From positions 160,217 through 224,216 of the forward strand of contig DPGH01000012.1 of NCBI GenBank assembly GCA_003523255.1: a stretch of 64,000 nucleotides of DNA, given 5' to 3'. Position 1 is the first letter of the stretch. Every line of letters begins with the position of its first letter. The translations under genes were made by a program, and so were the position numbers. Source of the DNA: Clostridiales bacterium. GTDB lineage: Bacteria > Bacillota > Clostridia > Christensenellales > Borkfalkiaceae. The notes under the pieces were generated by a model. The model searched no databases and was not told where the DNA came from. It saw only the letters and a list, made by a program, of their open reading frames with translations. Of this stretch, positions 8,285 through 17,796 are shown piece by piece.

Positions 8285-9970
8285 ATGGCAAGCGAAATTC
8301 TTACGCCCGCGCTCGTGTGGGAGGATTTTAAAATAGAACACTCTCCCGAACCGGAACTTATAGCCGAATATAAAAACGACGGCGTTACCGTAACGCGTTT
8401 CACCCTCCGCGGGAGAAGCGTAAAAGGCGGCGACGTTAAAATTTACTGCGCCCTCGCGCGGGACGAAAGTCTTGAAAAAAGCCCGGGCGTTTTCGTCGTA
8501 CAAGATTTTGCGGACGGCGCGGACGAAACGTTTATAACGTTTCTCGCACGCAAAGGTTTTACCGCGCTCGTTTTCGATCTGGCGGGGAGCGTAGGCGACA
8601 GGGGTAACAGAACCGTTTACCCCGACAGCGTTTCTTACGCGAATTACGCTAATTGTAAAGATTCGATTTTGACCGTAAACGGTAGTATAAAAGATACGTG
8701 CTGGTACGAATGGGGTGTTGCGGCAAGGTATGCGTTCGATTACCTCGCTTCGTTACCTTTTGTTACTGGTATAGGCGGAATAGGCACGGGAGAAGCGGCT
8801 ACCGTATTGTGGCATCTCGCCGCGACGGAAAAACGCTTGAAATGCGCCGCATTCGTTAAAAATTGCGGTTGGCTCGCTTATTCCGGCAGATTTAAATTCA
8901 GCGGAATTCCGGACGCGGATTTCAACGACGAAACTTTAAAATTCGTTGCGGGGGTAGAGCCGCAAACTTACGCCGCGCATATCACTTGCCCGACGATGCT
9001 TTTGGTGCCGACGAATTGCAAGCGTTTCGACGCGGACAGGGCGTGCGATACCCTTTCCCGCATAAAAGACGGGATTTATTGCTTTTTAGACTACTCGGTC
9101 AAGTTCAGAGATTCCGTCTCGCATGACGAACTTAAAAACTGCGAGTTGTTTTTCGATAAATTTTTATGCGGCAAGTCCGTTGATTTACCGTCAAAAGCGG
9201 AAATATACGGCGAAGCGGAAAACGGCAAACTCAAAATAAGCGTTTCGCCGGACGAAAAAGAACTTGCGGGCGTTTCCGTTTACGTTGCGGAGGGTGTGGT
9301 AGACCCCGCGCTTCGGTCATGGAGAGAGATAAAAGAATTTTCGGTTACGGACGACGGAAAACACGTTTTCTGTTACGCTCCATATTCCGGCTCGGGTATC
9401 GTAACGTTTTTCGCGCGGATGCGATACAAAAACGGCGCGACCGTAGGAACGCCTGTGCTTTGTAAAAAGTTTTCCGAAAGCGAAGCCTCTCTTAAATATA
9501 AAAGCAACGTTATATATTCGTCGAGAGAATGCGAAACGGAAGGCGTTTTCGGCGCGGCTACGAGCGGCGTGCCCGCTCCGATAGATATAGATCTTTTTCC
9601 GGATAACGTCGTCGCGGTAGGCGAGGGACCTTGCGGAATAAAAGGCGTGAGGTGTACCGGCGGTTTGCTTACGTTTGCCGTCGGCGCGGAGAGATACCGT
9701 CCTTCGGAAGAGGCAAGCATACTTTTAGACGCGTACGTTAAAGAAGATTCGGTTTTATCCGCAAGCGTTTACACGGACTTTTTCGGTAACCGCGTCGAAT
9801 ACGTCGCACGGTTAAAATTACGCGGCGGCAACATCTGGCATAACGTAAAGTTTTCGAGAACGGATTTTAAAACCGCCGAAGGCAGACCTCTTAAAAACTT
9901 CGATAGTATTCAGGGGCTTAAAATTGACGCCGTAGGGGAATACTTGATTAACAACGTGTTGTGGGTGTAA
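8285..9970 (+). CDS. Alpha/beta-hydrolase-fold protein, acetyl-xylan-esterase-like, probably without the nucleophile
   Basis: 561 residues without signal peptide. Residues about 60-300 resemble the acetyl xylan esterase/cephalosporin-C deacetylase fold: a strand then GFTALVFDLAGSVGDRG, and a nucleophile-elbow segment GGIGTGEAAT where G-x-S-x-G is expected. The serine position is glycine, so classical esterase activity looks lost. The C-terminal 250 residues look beta-rich with no motif I know. ATG preceded by GGAG. Cytosolic by lack of a signal. Function unknown; carbohydrate-related binding is only a guess. Confidence 0.65.
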   Translation: MASEILTPALVWEDFKIEHSPEPELIAEYKNDGVTVTRFTLRGRSVKGGDVKIYCALARDESLEKSPGVFVVQDFADGADETFITFLARKGFTALVFDLAGSVGDRGNRTVYPDSVSYANYANCKDSILTVNGSIKDTCWYEWGVAARYAFDYLASLPFVTGIGGIGTGEAATVLWHLAATEKRLKCAAFVKNCGWLAYSGRFKFSGIPDADFNDETLKFVAGVEPQTYAAHITCPTMLLVPTNCKRFDADRACDTLSRIKDGIYCFLDYSVKFRDSVSHDELKNCELFFDKFLCGKSVDLPSKAEIYGEAENGKLKISVSPDEKELAGVSVYVAEGVVDPALRSWREIKEFSVTDDGKHVFCYAPYSGSGIVTFFARMRYKNGATVGTPVLCKKFSESEASLKYKSNVIYSSRECETEGVFGAATSGVPAPIDIDLFPDNVVAVGEGPCGIKGVRCTGGLLTFAVGAERYRPSEEASILLDAYVKEDSVLSASVYTDFFGNRVEYVARLKLRGGNIWHNVKFSRTDFKTAEGRPLKNFDSIQGLKIDAVGEYLINNVLWV

Positions 9971-9984
9971 AGGCTTTCGGTAAA

Positions 9985-10572
9985 ATGTATTATAAAATTC
10001 GCAACAGTCTTATCGAGGACGAGCAAAAAGAAATTAAATCCGATTTGCGTTTTCTGGCGATTATCGGCGTCCTTACGGCGATTTTTTTCGCTATAGTCAT
10101 TGTTTTTAACGAGGTTTTTATAACCGTAACGGTAGACGGACCTTCTATGCAACCTAATTATTATACGGGGGACGTGCTTTTGGTAAACAAAGCCAAAACG
10201 CCCGAATACGGCGATGTGGTGATAGTTGACCTCGGCGAAAAATGGCTTATAAAACGCGTAGTCGCAAAGGGCGGAGATACGGTTGAATTAAAAGACGGGT
10301 ACGTATACAGAAACGGCGAAAAACTTATAGAAGATTACGTTAAAGAGCAGGGCAAAACCATTCGCGAAACGTTAGGCGATAAGTTCGTTTTGGGTAAAGA
10401 CGAGATTTTTTATCTCGGCGATAACCGTGCGGAAAGCAGAGACGCGAGACATTACGGCGCGTGTACTACGGGTGAAATCGTCGGCGTAGTTGAAAACGAT
10501 TATCCTTTCGTATTGAAATTCGGAACGTTTTTGCGTAAACTGTTTTACGGTTTTACTTACGTAAAGGATTAA
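9985..10572 (+). CDS. lepB: Signal peptidase I
   Basis: About 195 residues. One N-terminal transmembrane helix spans about residues 22-44. The nucleophile Ser54 sits in GPSMQP and the general base Lys90 in LIKRVVAKGGD. The GDNR-x-SRDAR-x-YG box lies near the end. It cleaves signal peptides of exported proteins on the outer face of the membrane. I use the ATG at 9985; an in-frame GTG at 9961 overlaps the preceding gene. Both catalytic residues are present, so it should be active. Confidence 0.93.
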   Translation: MYYKIRNSLIEDEQKEIKSDLRFLAIIGVLTAIFFAIVIVFNEVFITVTVDGPSMQPNYYTGDVLLVNKAKTPEYGDVVIVDLGEKWLIKRVVAKGGDTVELKDGYVYRNGEKLIEDYVKEQGKTIRETLGDKFVLGKDEIFYLGDNRAESRDARHYGACTTGEIVGVVENDYPFVLKFGTFLRKLFYGFTYVKD

Positions 10573-10591
10573 CTAACGGAGAAAAGTAAAA

Positions 10592-11089
10592 GTGTTGCAA
10601 CCTAAAAACCGACTCGTTTTCGGGGTCGTAAAAGGCGCCGTTAAAGGCGTGTTGAAAGCGATATATAAAGTGTTGTCAGTATTTAATCTGCACTTTACGC
10701 TTTTTCTTGCCGTTTTAGGTTTGATACTTTATCTTACGGGTACGTTTGAAAAGGGCGGCGCGCTTTTGATATGTTACGTGTTGCTTTTGATTTTGTCGGT
10801 TATATTCGCGCTTTTTTCTACGATAAAAAAGGTTTTTAAAATCGGCAAAAAGAAAGGTGGCGGCGTTACGATAGTTAATACCGATAGCGAAACCGAGAAC
10901 GAAAACGTGGGAGTCCCGCACGAAGAGAAAAAAACATATTCGGGCGAGTCGAGAGAAGAATGCGAGCCGCGTTATTACAGGGTAAAGCAAGACCCGCGCT
11001 GTATTATGGCAGAGTACCCCGACAGGTACGTTTTGTATCGCAAAACAGAAAACGGGCTGAAAAGGATACGCACCGACTACAAAAGATAA
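10592..11089 (+). CDS. Membrane protein of unknown function
   Basis: 165 residues from a GTG start with a GGAG site. Two transmembrane helices lie at about residues 33-50 and 58-77. A basic cytoplasmic patch and an acidic, then Arg/Tyr-rich, soluble tail follow. It lies 20 bases after lepB and 11 bases before another small membrane protein, probably one transcript. I do not recognise the family. Confidence 0.7.
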   Translation: MLQPKNRLVFGVVKGAVKGVLKAIYKVLSVFNLHFTLFLAVLGLILYLTGTFEKGGALLICYVLLLILSVIFALFSTIKKVFKIGKKKGGGVTIVNTDSETENENVGVPHEEKKTYSGESREECEPRYYRVKQDPRCIMAEYPDRYVLYRKTENGLKRIRTDYKR

Positions 11090-11100
11090 AAAGAGGACTT

Positions 11101-11625
11101 ATGACCGAGTATTTTAAGACGGAATATTACGAACAGGCTAAAAGACAACGTAAAAAAGTGCTGGCTATATATTTTATCGTTTTTGCCGTTTATCTGGCGG
11201 CAAGCGGGGTATTGCTCGGTTATTACGTTACGCTTACCTATCAATCGCCGAAAATCACCGTGGTAAAACTTATCGAATATCCCCTTACCGCGGTTTTTAT
11301 AGTTTTTTCTTTTATCTATCTCGGCATTGCCGTAAGAAGGGTAAATAAATTTTACGCTATGTGCGTTAATATCATTACGGGGTTAAAAGAGACTTCCGAA
11401 GCGAACTTTTTCGAGTATGACGAAACTTTGACGGAAAAAGACGGCGTGGATATGAAGTCGCTCGTATTTCTCGAATGGAACAAGTATAAAAAAGGCTATT
11501 ACGAAAGAAAAGTTCTCGTTTTTTACGAAAAAGAATTTCCCGAGATACCCGAGGGGTCGGGCGTTAGGTTTATAACGCAGGGCAACGTTCTCGTGTCTTA
11601 CGAAATTTTAGACGAAACCGTATAA
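11101..11625 (+). CDS. Membrane protein of unknown function
   Basis: 174 residues. Two predicted membrane helices lie at about residues 22-45 and 58-78, followed by a soluble C-terminal half rich in aromatic and acidic residues. ATG at 11101, preceded by AGAGG. The frame is open further upstream but overlaps the previous gene. It belongs to the same run of genes as lepB and pepF. No function can be assigned. Confidence 0.7.
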   Translation: MTEYFKTEYYEQAKRQRKKVLAIYFIVFAVYLAASGVLLGYYVTLTYQSPKITVVKLIEYPLTAVFIVFSFIYLGIAVRRVNKFYAMCVNIITGLKETSEANFFEYDETLTEKDGVDMKSLVFLEWNKYKKGYYERKVLVFYEKEFPEIPEGSGVRFITQGNVLVSYEILDETV

Positions 11626-11663
11626 AAACGCGGCGCTACATAAAAATCTTAAAGGAGAAAAAC

Positions 11664-13415
11664 ATGACTTTAAAATACGACTGGAATACGCAGGAAATTT
11701 ACGAAAACGCGGAAGCGTGGAACAAAGACTACGATACGGTTAAAAACGGAGCCGATTTTTCGGAGTTTAAAGGCAAACTCGGAGATGCCGAGCAATTTTT
11801 GCTCTGTATGAAAAAACAGGAAAAATTCGGTAGAATTCTTGAGAAGTTAAGCGTTTACGCCATGATGAAGCACGACGAAAACACGAAAGATTCGCTTGCG
11901 GATTCGCTTTATTCGCGCGTATCTTCGCTCGCTTCGGATTTTTCCGCGGCGGCGGCGTTTATCGTGCCCGAACTTACCGCGCTTCCAGAAGAAACGCTTA
12001 AAAGTTATATCGCAAACGAAAAATTTTCCGCATACGATTATTCGCTAAAATGTATATTAAAATCCAAACAACACGTTTTAAGCGAAAACGAAGAAAAAAT
12101 ACTTGCTATGGCGGGTGAAACTTTCGGTTCGTTCCGCGATATCTTTACTAAAACGGACAACGCCGACCTTAACGCCGGCAGTATAAAAAAAGACGGTAAA
12201 AACGTTAAACTTACCCACGGCATGTACGGCGTTTTGATGCAGGACAAAGACCGCGATATAAGACGGAAAACTTTCCGTAAATATTATAAAGCGTATACTT
12301 CGCTTATAAACACCATATCCGCAACATATTACGGCAGCGTTAAAAAAGACGTGCTCGTTGCAAAGGTTAAAAAATATCCGTCCGCTCTCGCAATGGCGCT
12401 CGATTCCGAAGACGTGGACGTAAAGGTTTACGAAAACCTTATTTCTTCCGTGCATCGCGCGTTTCCGCTTTTGCACCGCTATATGGCTGAAAAGAAAAAA
12501 ATACTCGGTTACGACGAAATGCATATGTACGACATGTACGTTCCCGCAACCGAGGGAAAAGATATTAAACTTCCGTACGAAAAGGCTTACGACCTCGTTA
12601 TAGAGGGACTTTCGGTATTCGGGGACGAATACGCGAATCTTCTTAAACGGGCGAGAGAAGAACGCTGGATAGACGTATACGAAAAGGACGGCAAAAAGAG
12701 CGGCGCGTACAGCGTAGCGGTTTACGACACGCACCCCTACGTACTTTTAAACTATCAGCAAACCACGCACGAGATTTTTACCATCGCGCACGAGATGGGG
12801 CATAGCATTCACTCGTATTTTTCCAACAAAAATCAGCCGTACGATAAATCCGATTATAAGATATTCGTGGCGGAAGTTGCGAGCACCGTGAACGAAGTGC
12901 TTCTCGTCAAATACTTGTTAAAGAAAGAAAAAGACGTTAAAACCAGAAAGTTTTTACTTTCTTATTTCCTTGAAATGCTTCGCACCACCCTATTCCGTCA
13001 GACACAGTTCGCCGAGTTTGAAGAATTTTCGCATTCTTCGGTAGAAAAGGGCGAGCCGCTTACAAAAGAAAGCATGTGCGCGGAATATTTAAGACTTAAT
13101 AAAGAATATTACGGAGACGCCGTCGTTTCAGACGACGAAATAAAGTACGAATGGGCAAGAATTCCGCATTTTTACCGCGCGTTTTACGTTTATAAATACG
13201 CGACGGGTATAATCAGCGCGACCGCAATCGTGAGGCGGATACTTACCGAGGGCGAACCCGCCGTTAAAGATTATTTTAAGTTTTTGTCCTCCGGCAATTC
13301 TGCGGGACCTGTAGAACTTCTTAAAATCGCGGGTGCGGATTTAACTAAGGACGAACCCTTTAACGCGGCGTTCAAGGAGTTTGAGGACGCGCTTGAGGAA
13401 TTTTGTAAACTATAA
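11664..13415 (+). CDS. pepF: Oligoendopeptidase F
   Basis: 583 residues, family M3. The zinc-binding HEMGH is at residues 376-380, with the downstream glutamate in the AEVASTVNE segment about 25 residues later. The N-terminal helical lid domain is complete. PepF is a cytoplasmic metallopeptidase that degrades oligopeptides of roughly 7-17 residues. Good GGAG site before the ATG. Length and motifs are normal. Confidence 0.93.
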   Translation: MTLKYDWNTQEIYENAEAWNKDYDTVKNGADFSEFKGKLGDAEQFLLCMKKQEKFGRILEKLSVYAMMKHDENTKDSLADSLYSRVSSLASDFSAAAAFIVPELTALPEETLKSYIANEKFSAYDYSLKCILKSKQHVLSENEEKILAMAGETFGSFRDIFTKTDNADLNAGSIKKDGKNVKLTHGMYGVLMQDKDRDIRRKTFRKYYKAYTSLINTISATYYGSVKKDVLVAKVKKYPSALAMALDSEDVDVKVYENLISSVHRAFPLLHRYMAEKKKILGYDEMHMYDMYVPATEGKDIKLPYEKAYDLVIEGLSVFGDEYANLLKRAREERWIDVYEKDGKKSGAYSVAVYDTHPYVLLNYQQTTHEIFTIAHEMGHSIHSYFSNKNQPYDKSDYKIFVAEVASTVNEVLLVKYLLKKEKDVKTRKFLLSYFLEMLRTTLFRQTQFAEFEEFSHSSVEKGEPLTKESMCAEYLRLNKEYYGDAVVSDDEIKYEWARIPHFYRAFYVYKYATGIISATAIVRRILTEGEPAVKDYFKFLSSGNSAGPVELLKIAGADLTKDEPFNAAFKEFEDALEEFCKL

Positions 13416-13450
13416 TCTATTATTACCTAAAGAAAACAGGATAATCACAG

Positions 13451-14962
13451 ATGGAAAAAACCAAAGTAACGGAAAAACTTAAAACTTACGGAGAAATGCC
13501 GCACAGTTTAGAGGCGGAACAAGCGCTTCTCGGCTGTATGCTGATGGACCCCGTTTTGCAAGTGGAAGTTTCTTCTTTCGTAAGAGAAGAGGATTTTTTC
13601 GCCGAGTCGCATAAATATATATTTAACGCGATGATAGGGCTTATAAAGAACAATCAGCCGGTAGATCTCGTTACGCTTACCGACAAACTCGAAAAAGAGG
13701 GCTGGCTTGAACAGGCGGGCGGAATAACGTATATAAGCGGACTTACCAACGTTTTGCCTTCCGCCGCTAATTATAAGCGGTATCTCGATATCGTTACGAG
13801 AGACAGCATGTTGCGTAAACTTATCTCGGGCGCTTCGGAAATAATCGAGGAAAGCAGAAAAAGCACGGATAAAATAGCCGCGCTCGCTTTTGCGGAAAAA
13901 ACGGTTTTCGATATTTCTAATACGGCGGATACGAGCACGATGGTAAAAATCGGCTCGATTATACCCGACGTAATGACTCGTTTCGACGAATTGTCTAAAG
14001 ACAAATCGTCTTATCGCGGCATAAAAACGCAGTTCCGCGGCATAGATAATCTGCTTAACGGTTTGCACGGCAGCGACCTTATCGTTTTAGCGGCGCGCCC
14101 GGCCGTAGGTAAAACGTCGTTTGCGATGAATATTGTTGAAAACGTCGCGTTGCAGGGCTATTCCTGTGCCGTTTTCTCTCTTGAAATGGGCAAAGAGCAA
14201 CTCGTGCAGAGAATGATGTGCTCGGTCGCCGGGGTCAGCATGGAACATGCCCTTAAAGGCACCATGAACAAAATGGAATGGCTTAAAATCGCGAAGGCGA
14301 GAGAACTCCTCGGCAGTGCGAAGATTTTTATAGACGATTCCGCGGCGGTAACCCCGCAGGAGTTGTTGTCCAAATGCCGCAGACTAAAACGCAAAAGCGG
14401 TTTAGACCTCGTTATGGTCGATTACATACAGTTAATGTCGTCGGGGTCGAAACGCAAAGACGATAACCGTCAGCAGGAAATAACCGAAATTTCGAGAAAC
14501 CTTAAAATAATGGCGAAAGAACTTAACGTTCCCGTAATCGCATTGTCTCAGCTTTCTCGTCAGGTAGAAGCGAGAAAGGGCAGACCTCAACTTTCGGATT
14601 TAAGAGAGTCGGGCGCAATAGAGCAGGACGCGGATATAGTTATGTTTATTCACCGTCCGGATAAAAACGCGACGGAAAAAGAACTTGCCGAAGGCAAAAT
14701 CAAAAAGAACGTTGCCGAAATTATAGTCGAAAAACACAGAAACGGTCCGCAAGGGCTTGTCGAACTGTTCTTTAAGGGCGAATGTACTAAGTTCGTCAAC
14801 TTAAACGAGTCGGGTGAACCCGAAGGCACGAAAGAGGAAACTTCCGCTCCGCAACGCGCGGGGGTTGCGGAGGCAGAAGATTTGCCTTTTGAAAACGCGC
14901 CGGACGATTCGCCGCTACCGGAGGAGCCGCCGACAACCGTAGACGACGAATTATTCGAATAA
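13451..14962 (+). CDS. dnaB: Replicative DNA helicase DnaB
   Basis: 503 residues. The N-terminal primase-interacting domain begins with the typical HSLEAEQALLGCML. The RecA-like motor has Walker A ARPAVGKTS near residue 216, Walker B MVDYIQLM, and the SQLSRQVE and RESGAIEQDAD motifs. It unwinds DNA at the fork as a hexamer. The acidic C-terminal 60 residues are longer than in many homologues. The stop shares a base with the sua5 start (TAATG), so translation is coupled. Confidence 0.96.
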   Translation: MEKTKVTEKLKTYGEMPHSLEAEQALLGCMLMDPVLQVEVSSFVREEDFFAESHKYIFNAMIGLIKNNQPVDLVTLTDKLEKEGWLEQAGGITYISGLTNVLPSAANYKRYLDIVTRDSMLRKLISGASEIIEESRKSTDKIAALAFAEKTVFDISNTADTSTMVKIGSIIPDVMTRFDELSKDKSSYRGIKTQFRGIDNLLNGLHGSDLIVLAARPAVGKTSFAMNIVENVALQGYSCAVFSLEMGKEQLVQRMMCSVAGVSMEHALKGTMNKMEWLKIAKARELLGSAKIFIDDSAAVTPQELLSKCRRLKRKSGLDLVMVDYIQLMSSGSKRKDDNRQQEITEISRNLKIMAKELNVPVIALSQLSRQVEARKGRPQLSDLRESGAIEQDADIVMFIHRPDKNATEKELAEGKIKKNVAEIIVEKHRNGPQGLVELFFKGECTKFVNLNESGEPEGTKEETSAPQRAGVAEAEDLPFENAPDDSPLPEEPPTTVDDELFE

Positions 14963-15951
14963 TGATAACCGAGATTTTACCGGTAACCGACGAAAGCGTT
15001 GCCGAGGCTGTGAAAATTTTAAAGGGCGGCGGAGTTATAGGCATGCCGACCGAAACCGTATACGGTTTGGCGGCAATCGGAACCATTCCCGACGCCGTAA
15101 AAAAAATTTACGAAATAAAGGGCAGACCGTCCGATAATCCGCTTATCGCACACGTGCACGAAAATTACGATATAGAAAAACTCGTGCGGGTGGATAACGA
15201 TTACGCTTACGAGTTGAAAAAACGGTTTACGCCAGGTCCGCTGACCATGGTTTTTTACAGTAAAGGCGTGGTTTGTAAAGAAGCGGTTTGCGGCGGAGAT
15301 ACGCTCGCCGTGAGAATACCTTCTCACAAGGGCGCGCAAAAACTGCTTTCCGCGGTGAACGAGCCGATAGTTGCGCCGAGCGCGAACGTGTCTAAACATA
15401 CAAGCCCCGTTACGGCTCGGCAGGTATACGACGATTTGAACGGTAAACTGTCGCTGATACTCGACGGCGGCAAATGTTCGGGCGGGATAGAAAGCACCGT
15501 TTTAGACGTAACGGGACCGGTTCCGCGCATATTGCGCCCCGGGCTTATCACGAGAGAAATGATAGAAAGCGTTACGGGCGCTTGCGAAATAGCGGAACAT
15601 AAACAAACGGACAAAGTTCGTTCGCCCGGCGTAAAATACAGACATTATCGTCCCAAATGCGAAACCGCCTTGTTTTCTGAGGATTGCCTTAGCGGTGCGG
15701 TTAATTTGTATAACGAAACGTTTGCGCAAGGCAAAACGCCGTACATAATGTGTTCGGACGCGGTTGCGGAGAGCCTTGCCGGTAAAAACCTTTTAAGACT
15801 CGGAAACACCGGCGAAGAAATGGCGGCGAACTTATACGACAAACTGTTAGAGGGCGAAAAAAAAGCCGATATAATTATAGCCGTATATACCGAGAGAACG
15901 GACGGCGTTTATCTCGGCGTAACCAACAGAATAAGGAAATCTTGCGGATGA
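14962..15951 (+). CDS. ywlC: L-threonylcarbamoyladenylate synthase (Sua5/YwlC)
   Basis: 329 residues: a YrdC domain (about 1-205, with the GMPTETVYGL and ARPSDNPL-type motifs) plus the C-terminal Sua5 domain (about 225-329). It makes threonylcarbamoyl-AMP from threonine, bicarbonate and ATP for t6A at position 37 of ANN-decoding tRNAs. It overlaps dnaB by one base and ywlE by four. MtaB, which methylthiolates t6A37, is encoded at 35103. Confidence 0.94.
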   Translation: MITEILPVTDESVAEAVKILKGGGVIGMPTETVYGLAAIGTIPDAVKKIYEIKGRPSDNPLIAHVHENYDIEKLVRVDNDYAYELKKRFTPGPLTMVFYSKGVVCKEAVCGGDTLAVRIPSHKGAQKLLSAVNEPIVAPSANVSKHTSPVTARQVYDDLNGKLSLILDGGKCSGGIESTVLDVTGPVPRILRPGLITREMIESVTGACEIAEHKQTDKVRSPGVKYRHYRPKCETALFSEDCLSGAVNLYNETFAQGKTPYIMCSDAVAESLAGKNLLRLGNTGEEMAANLYDKLLEGEKKADIIIAVYTERTDGVYLGVTNRIRKSCG

Positions 15952-16418
15952 AAAAAATTCTTTTCGTGTGTACGGGCAACACTTGCCGCAGTCCTATGGC
16001 GGAAGTTATACTGAAAGCCAAAATAAAAAACGCAGGCGTTAAAGGCGTAAGGGTATCGAGCGCGGGACTTTCCGCCGAGACCGGCGGTAAAATGAGCAAA
16101 AACTCTATAACCGCGCTTAAGAATTTGGGATACGCGCCGCGCGGTTTCAAATCTAAACCCGCCGACGCGAAAACGCTTTTGTCAAGCGACATTATCGTTT
16201 GCATGACGGCGGAGCACAAAAACAGAATAAAAAACTTTCCGGGTACGGTTACCGTCAGAGAACTTACAGGTTTTTGCGACATATCGGACCCGTACGGCGC
16301 GGGGCTTGACGAATATGTTAAAACCTCGCACGAAATAGAAGACGTTTGCAATATAATCGTAGAAAAAATAATATCAGGCGAGTTATGGACTTTGCCCGAA
16401 AGCGATAAAATCGTTTAG
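15948..16418 (+). CDS. ywlE: Low-molecular-weight phosphatase, probably protein-arginine phosphatase YwlE
   Basis: 156 residues with the LMW-PTP P-loop C8-T-G-N-T12-C-R14-S at the N-terminus and the general-acid loop SDPYG near residue 110. In Bacillus YwlE a Thr at the equivalent of T12 gives phosphoarginine specificity, and that Thr is present here. It lies five genes upstream of clpC and close to mcsA-mcsB, the arginine-kinase partners, which supports the assignment. The ATG at 15948 overlaps the sua5 stop (ATGA). Confidence 0.85.
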   Translation: MKKILFVCTGNTCRSPMAEVILKAKIKNAGVKGVRVSSAGLSAETGGKMSKNSITALKNLGYAPRGFKSKPADAKTLLSSDIIVCMTAEHKNRIKNFPGTVTVRELTGFCDISDPYGAGLDEYVKTSHEIEDVCNIIVEKIISGELWTLPESDKIV

Positions 16419-16429
16419 GAGAATAGAAA

Positions 16430-16882
16430 ATGAAAATTGCTATAGGTTGCGACCACGGCGGTATAAATCTTAAACCCGTCCTGCTCGCGCATTTGGACAA
16501 AAGAGGGATAGAATATCACGACTTCGGCTGTTATTCTAAAGACTCCGTAGACTACAACGATTATGCGGAAAAAGTCGGCAAAGCGGTTGCCCGCGGCGAA
16601 TACGACCTCGGCATATTGATTTGCGGAACGGGTATCGGCATGAGTATCGTCGCGAATAAAATAAAAGGCGTGCGTTGCGCGCATTGCCACGATGTTTTTT
16701 CGGCTAAAATGACAAAACTTCATAACGACGCCAACGTGCTTGCCTTCGGCGAAAGGGTGATAGGTCCGGGGCTTATGCTCGAAATCGTAGACGCTTTTAT
16801 AAATACCGGGTTTTCGGGCGAAGAAAGGCACGTTCGCAGAGTCGATAAAATAAAAAAACTCGAAGACGAAAATTTTAAATAA
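16430..16882 (+). CDS. rpiB: Ribose-5-phosphate isomerase B
   Basis: 150 residues, the normal length of RpiB. Motifs are GCDHGG near the N-terminus, the active-site ICGTGIGMSI-x-ANK (catalytic Cys in CGTG) and the GERVIGPG segment. It interconverts ribulose 5-phosphate and ribose 5-phosphate in the pentose phosphate pathway. AGGAG site; 11 bases after ywlE in the same cluster. In Bacillus the equivalent gene (ywlF) also follows ywlE. Confidence 0.93.
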   Translation: MKIAIGCDHGGINLKPVLLAHLDKRGIEYHDFGCYSKDSVDYNDYAEKVGKAVARGEYDLGILICGTGIGMSIVANKIKGVRCAHCHDVFSAKMTKLHNDANVLAFGERVIGPGLMLEIVDAFINTGFSGEERHVRRVDKIKKLEDENFK

Positions 16883-16906
16883 ACGAAGGAATAAGGGAAT
16901 TAGTTT

Positions 16907-17785
16907 ATGAAAGTAAAAAAAGCGGTTATACCGGCGGCAGGACTCGGCACGAGATTTTTACCCATTACCAAAGCGGTGCCGAAACCTATGCTTCCCGTTC
17001 TCGACAAGCCGACGATTCAGTACATATGCGAAGAACTGACGCGTGCCGGGATAGACGATATTACGATAGTCGTTTCTCCTGACAGCGACGTTATAAAACG
17101 TCATTTCGGCGCGGCTCCCGCCCTTGAAAAGGCTCTTATCGAAGACGGAAAAACCAAACTTTACGAAGTAGAGCAAAAAACACGGAGTTTTAACGTTCGT
17201 TTCGTCGAGCAAAAAGTGCCTAACGGTCTTGCCGGCGCGATTTTATGCGCCGAAGAGTTTATTAAAGGCGAACCTTTTGCTCTTCTTCTCGGCGACGAAC
17301 TTTTATATGCAGGAGAAAACGAAAAATCGTGTATGGAAAAACTTGTTGACGCTTACGAAAAAACGGGTAAAACCGTGCTTTGCGCGATGGAGTTTTTCGG
17401 CGACGATTTATCTAAATACGGCAATATAGGCGTTTCCGGCGAGGACGGAGATATAATAAACGTATCCGCAATGATTGAAAAACCCTCCGTAAACGAGGCG
17501 TTAAGCAATTATGCCATAATAGGCAGATACGTTATCGCGCCGGGGGTTTTAGACGTATTAAAAACGCTTAAACCGCACGGCAGAGAAATATGCCCGACAG
17601 ACGCCTATGACGAACTTGCAAAAGCGGGCAAAGTGGTTGCAGTGCGTTACGACGGAAAGCGTTACGACGTCGGCGATAAGTTCGGTTATTTAAAAGCAAA
17701 CGCGGAGTTTTCGCTGATGAGTAAAGAGATAGGCGAGAGTGCCAAAGAATATTTTATCTCTCTTGCGGAAAAGTTAAAAAATTAA
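16907..17785 (+). CDS. galU: UTP-glucose-1-phosphate uridylyltransferase
   Basis: 292 residues. The nucleotide-binding signature AAGLGTRFLPITKAVPKPMLP is at the N-terminus, followed by the LLGDELL metal site, the IEKP-type segment and RYDVGDKFGYLKA near the end. It makes UDP-glucose for cell-surface polysaccharides and glycolipids. Full length with an ordinary start. It is in the rpiB-mcsA run. Confidence 0.94.
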   Translation: MKVKKAVIPAAGLGTRFLPITKAVPKPMLPVLDKPTIQYICEELTRAGIDDITIVVSPDSDVIKRHFGAAPALEKALIEDGKTKLYEVEQKTRSFNVRFVEQKVPNGLAGAILCAEEFIKGEPFALLLGDELLYAGENEKSCMEKLVDAYEKTGKTVLCAMEFFGDDLSKYGNIGVSGEDGDIINVSAMIEKPSVNEALSNYAIIGRYVIAPGVLDVLKTLKPHGREICPTDAYDELAKAGKVVAVRYDGKRYDVGDKFGYLKANAEFSLMSKEIGESAKEYFISLAEKLKN

Positions 17786-17796
17786 CGGGATAGGCT

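Noticed and set aside
10960..11100. Longer N-terminus for the gene starting at 11101
   Set aside because: The upstream extension lies inside the previous gene in another frame, and a good ribosome binding site precedes 11101.
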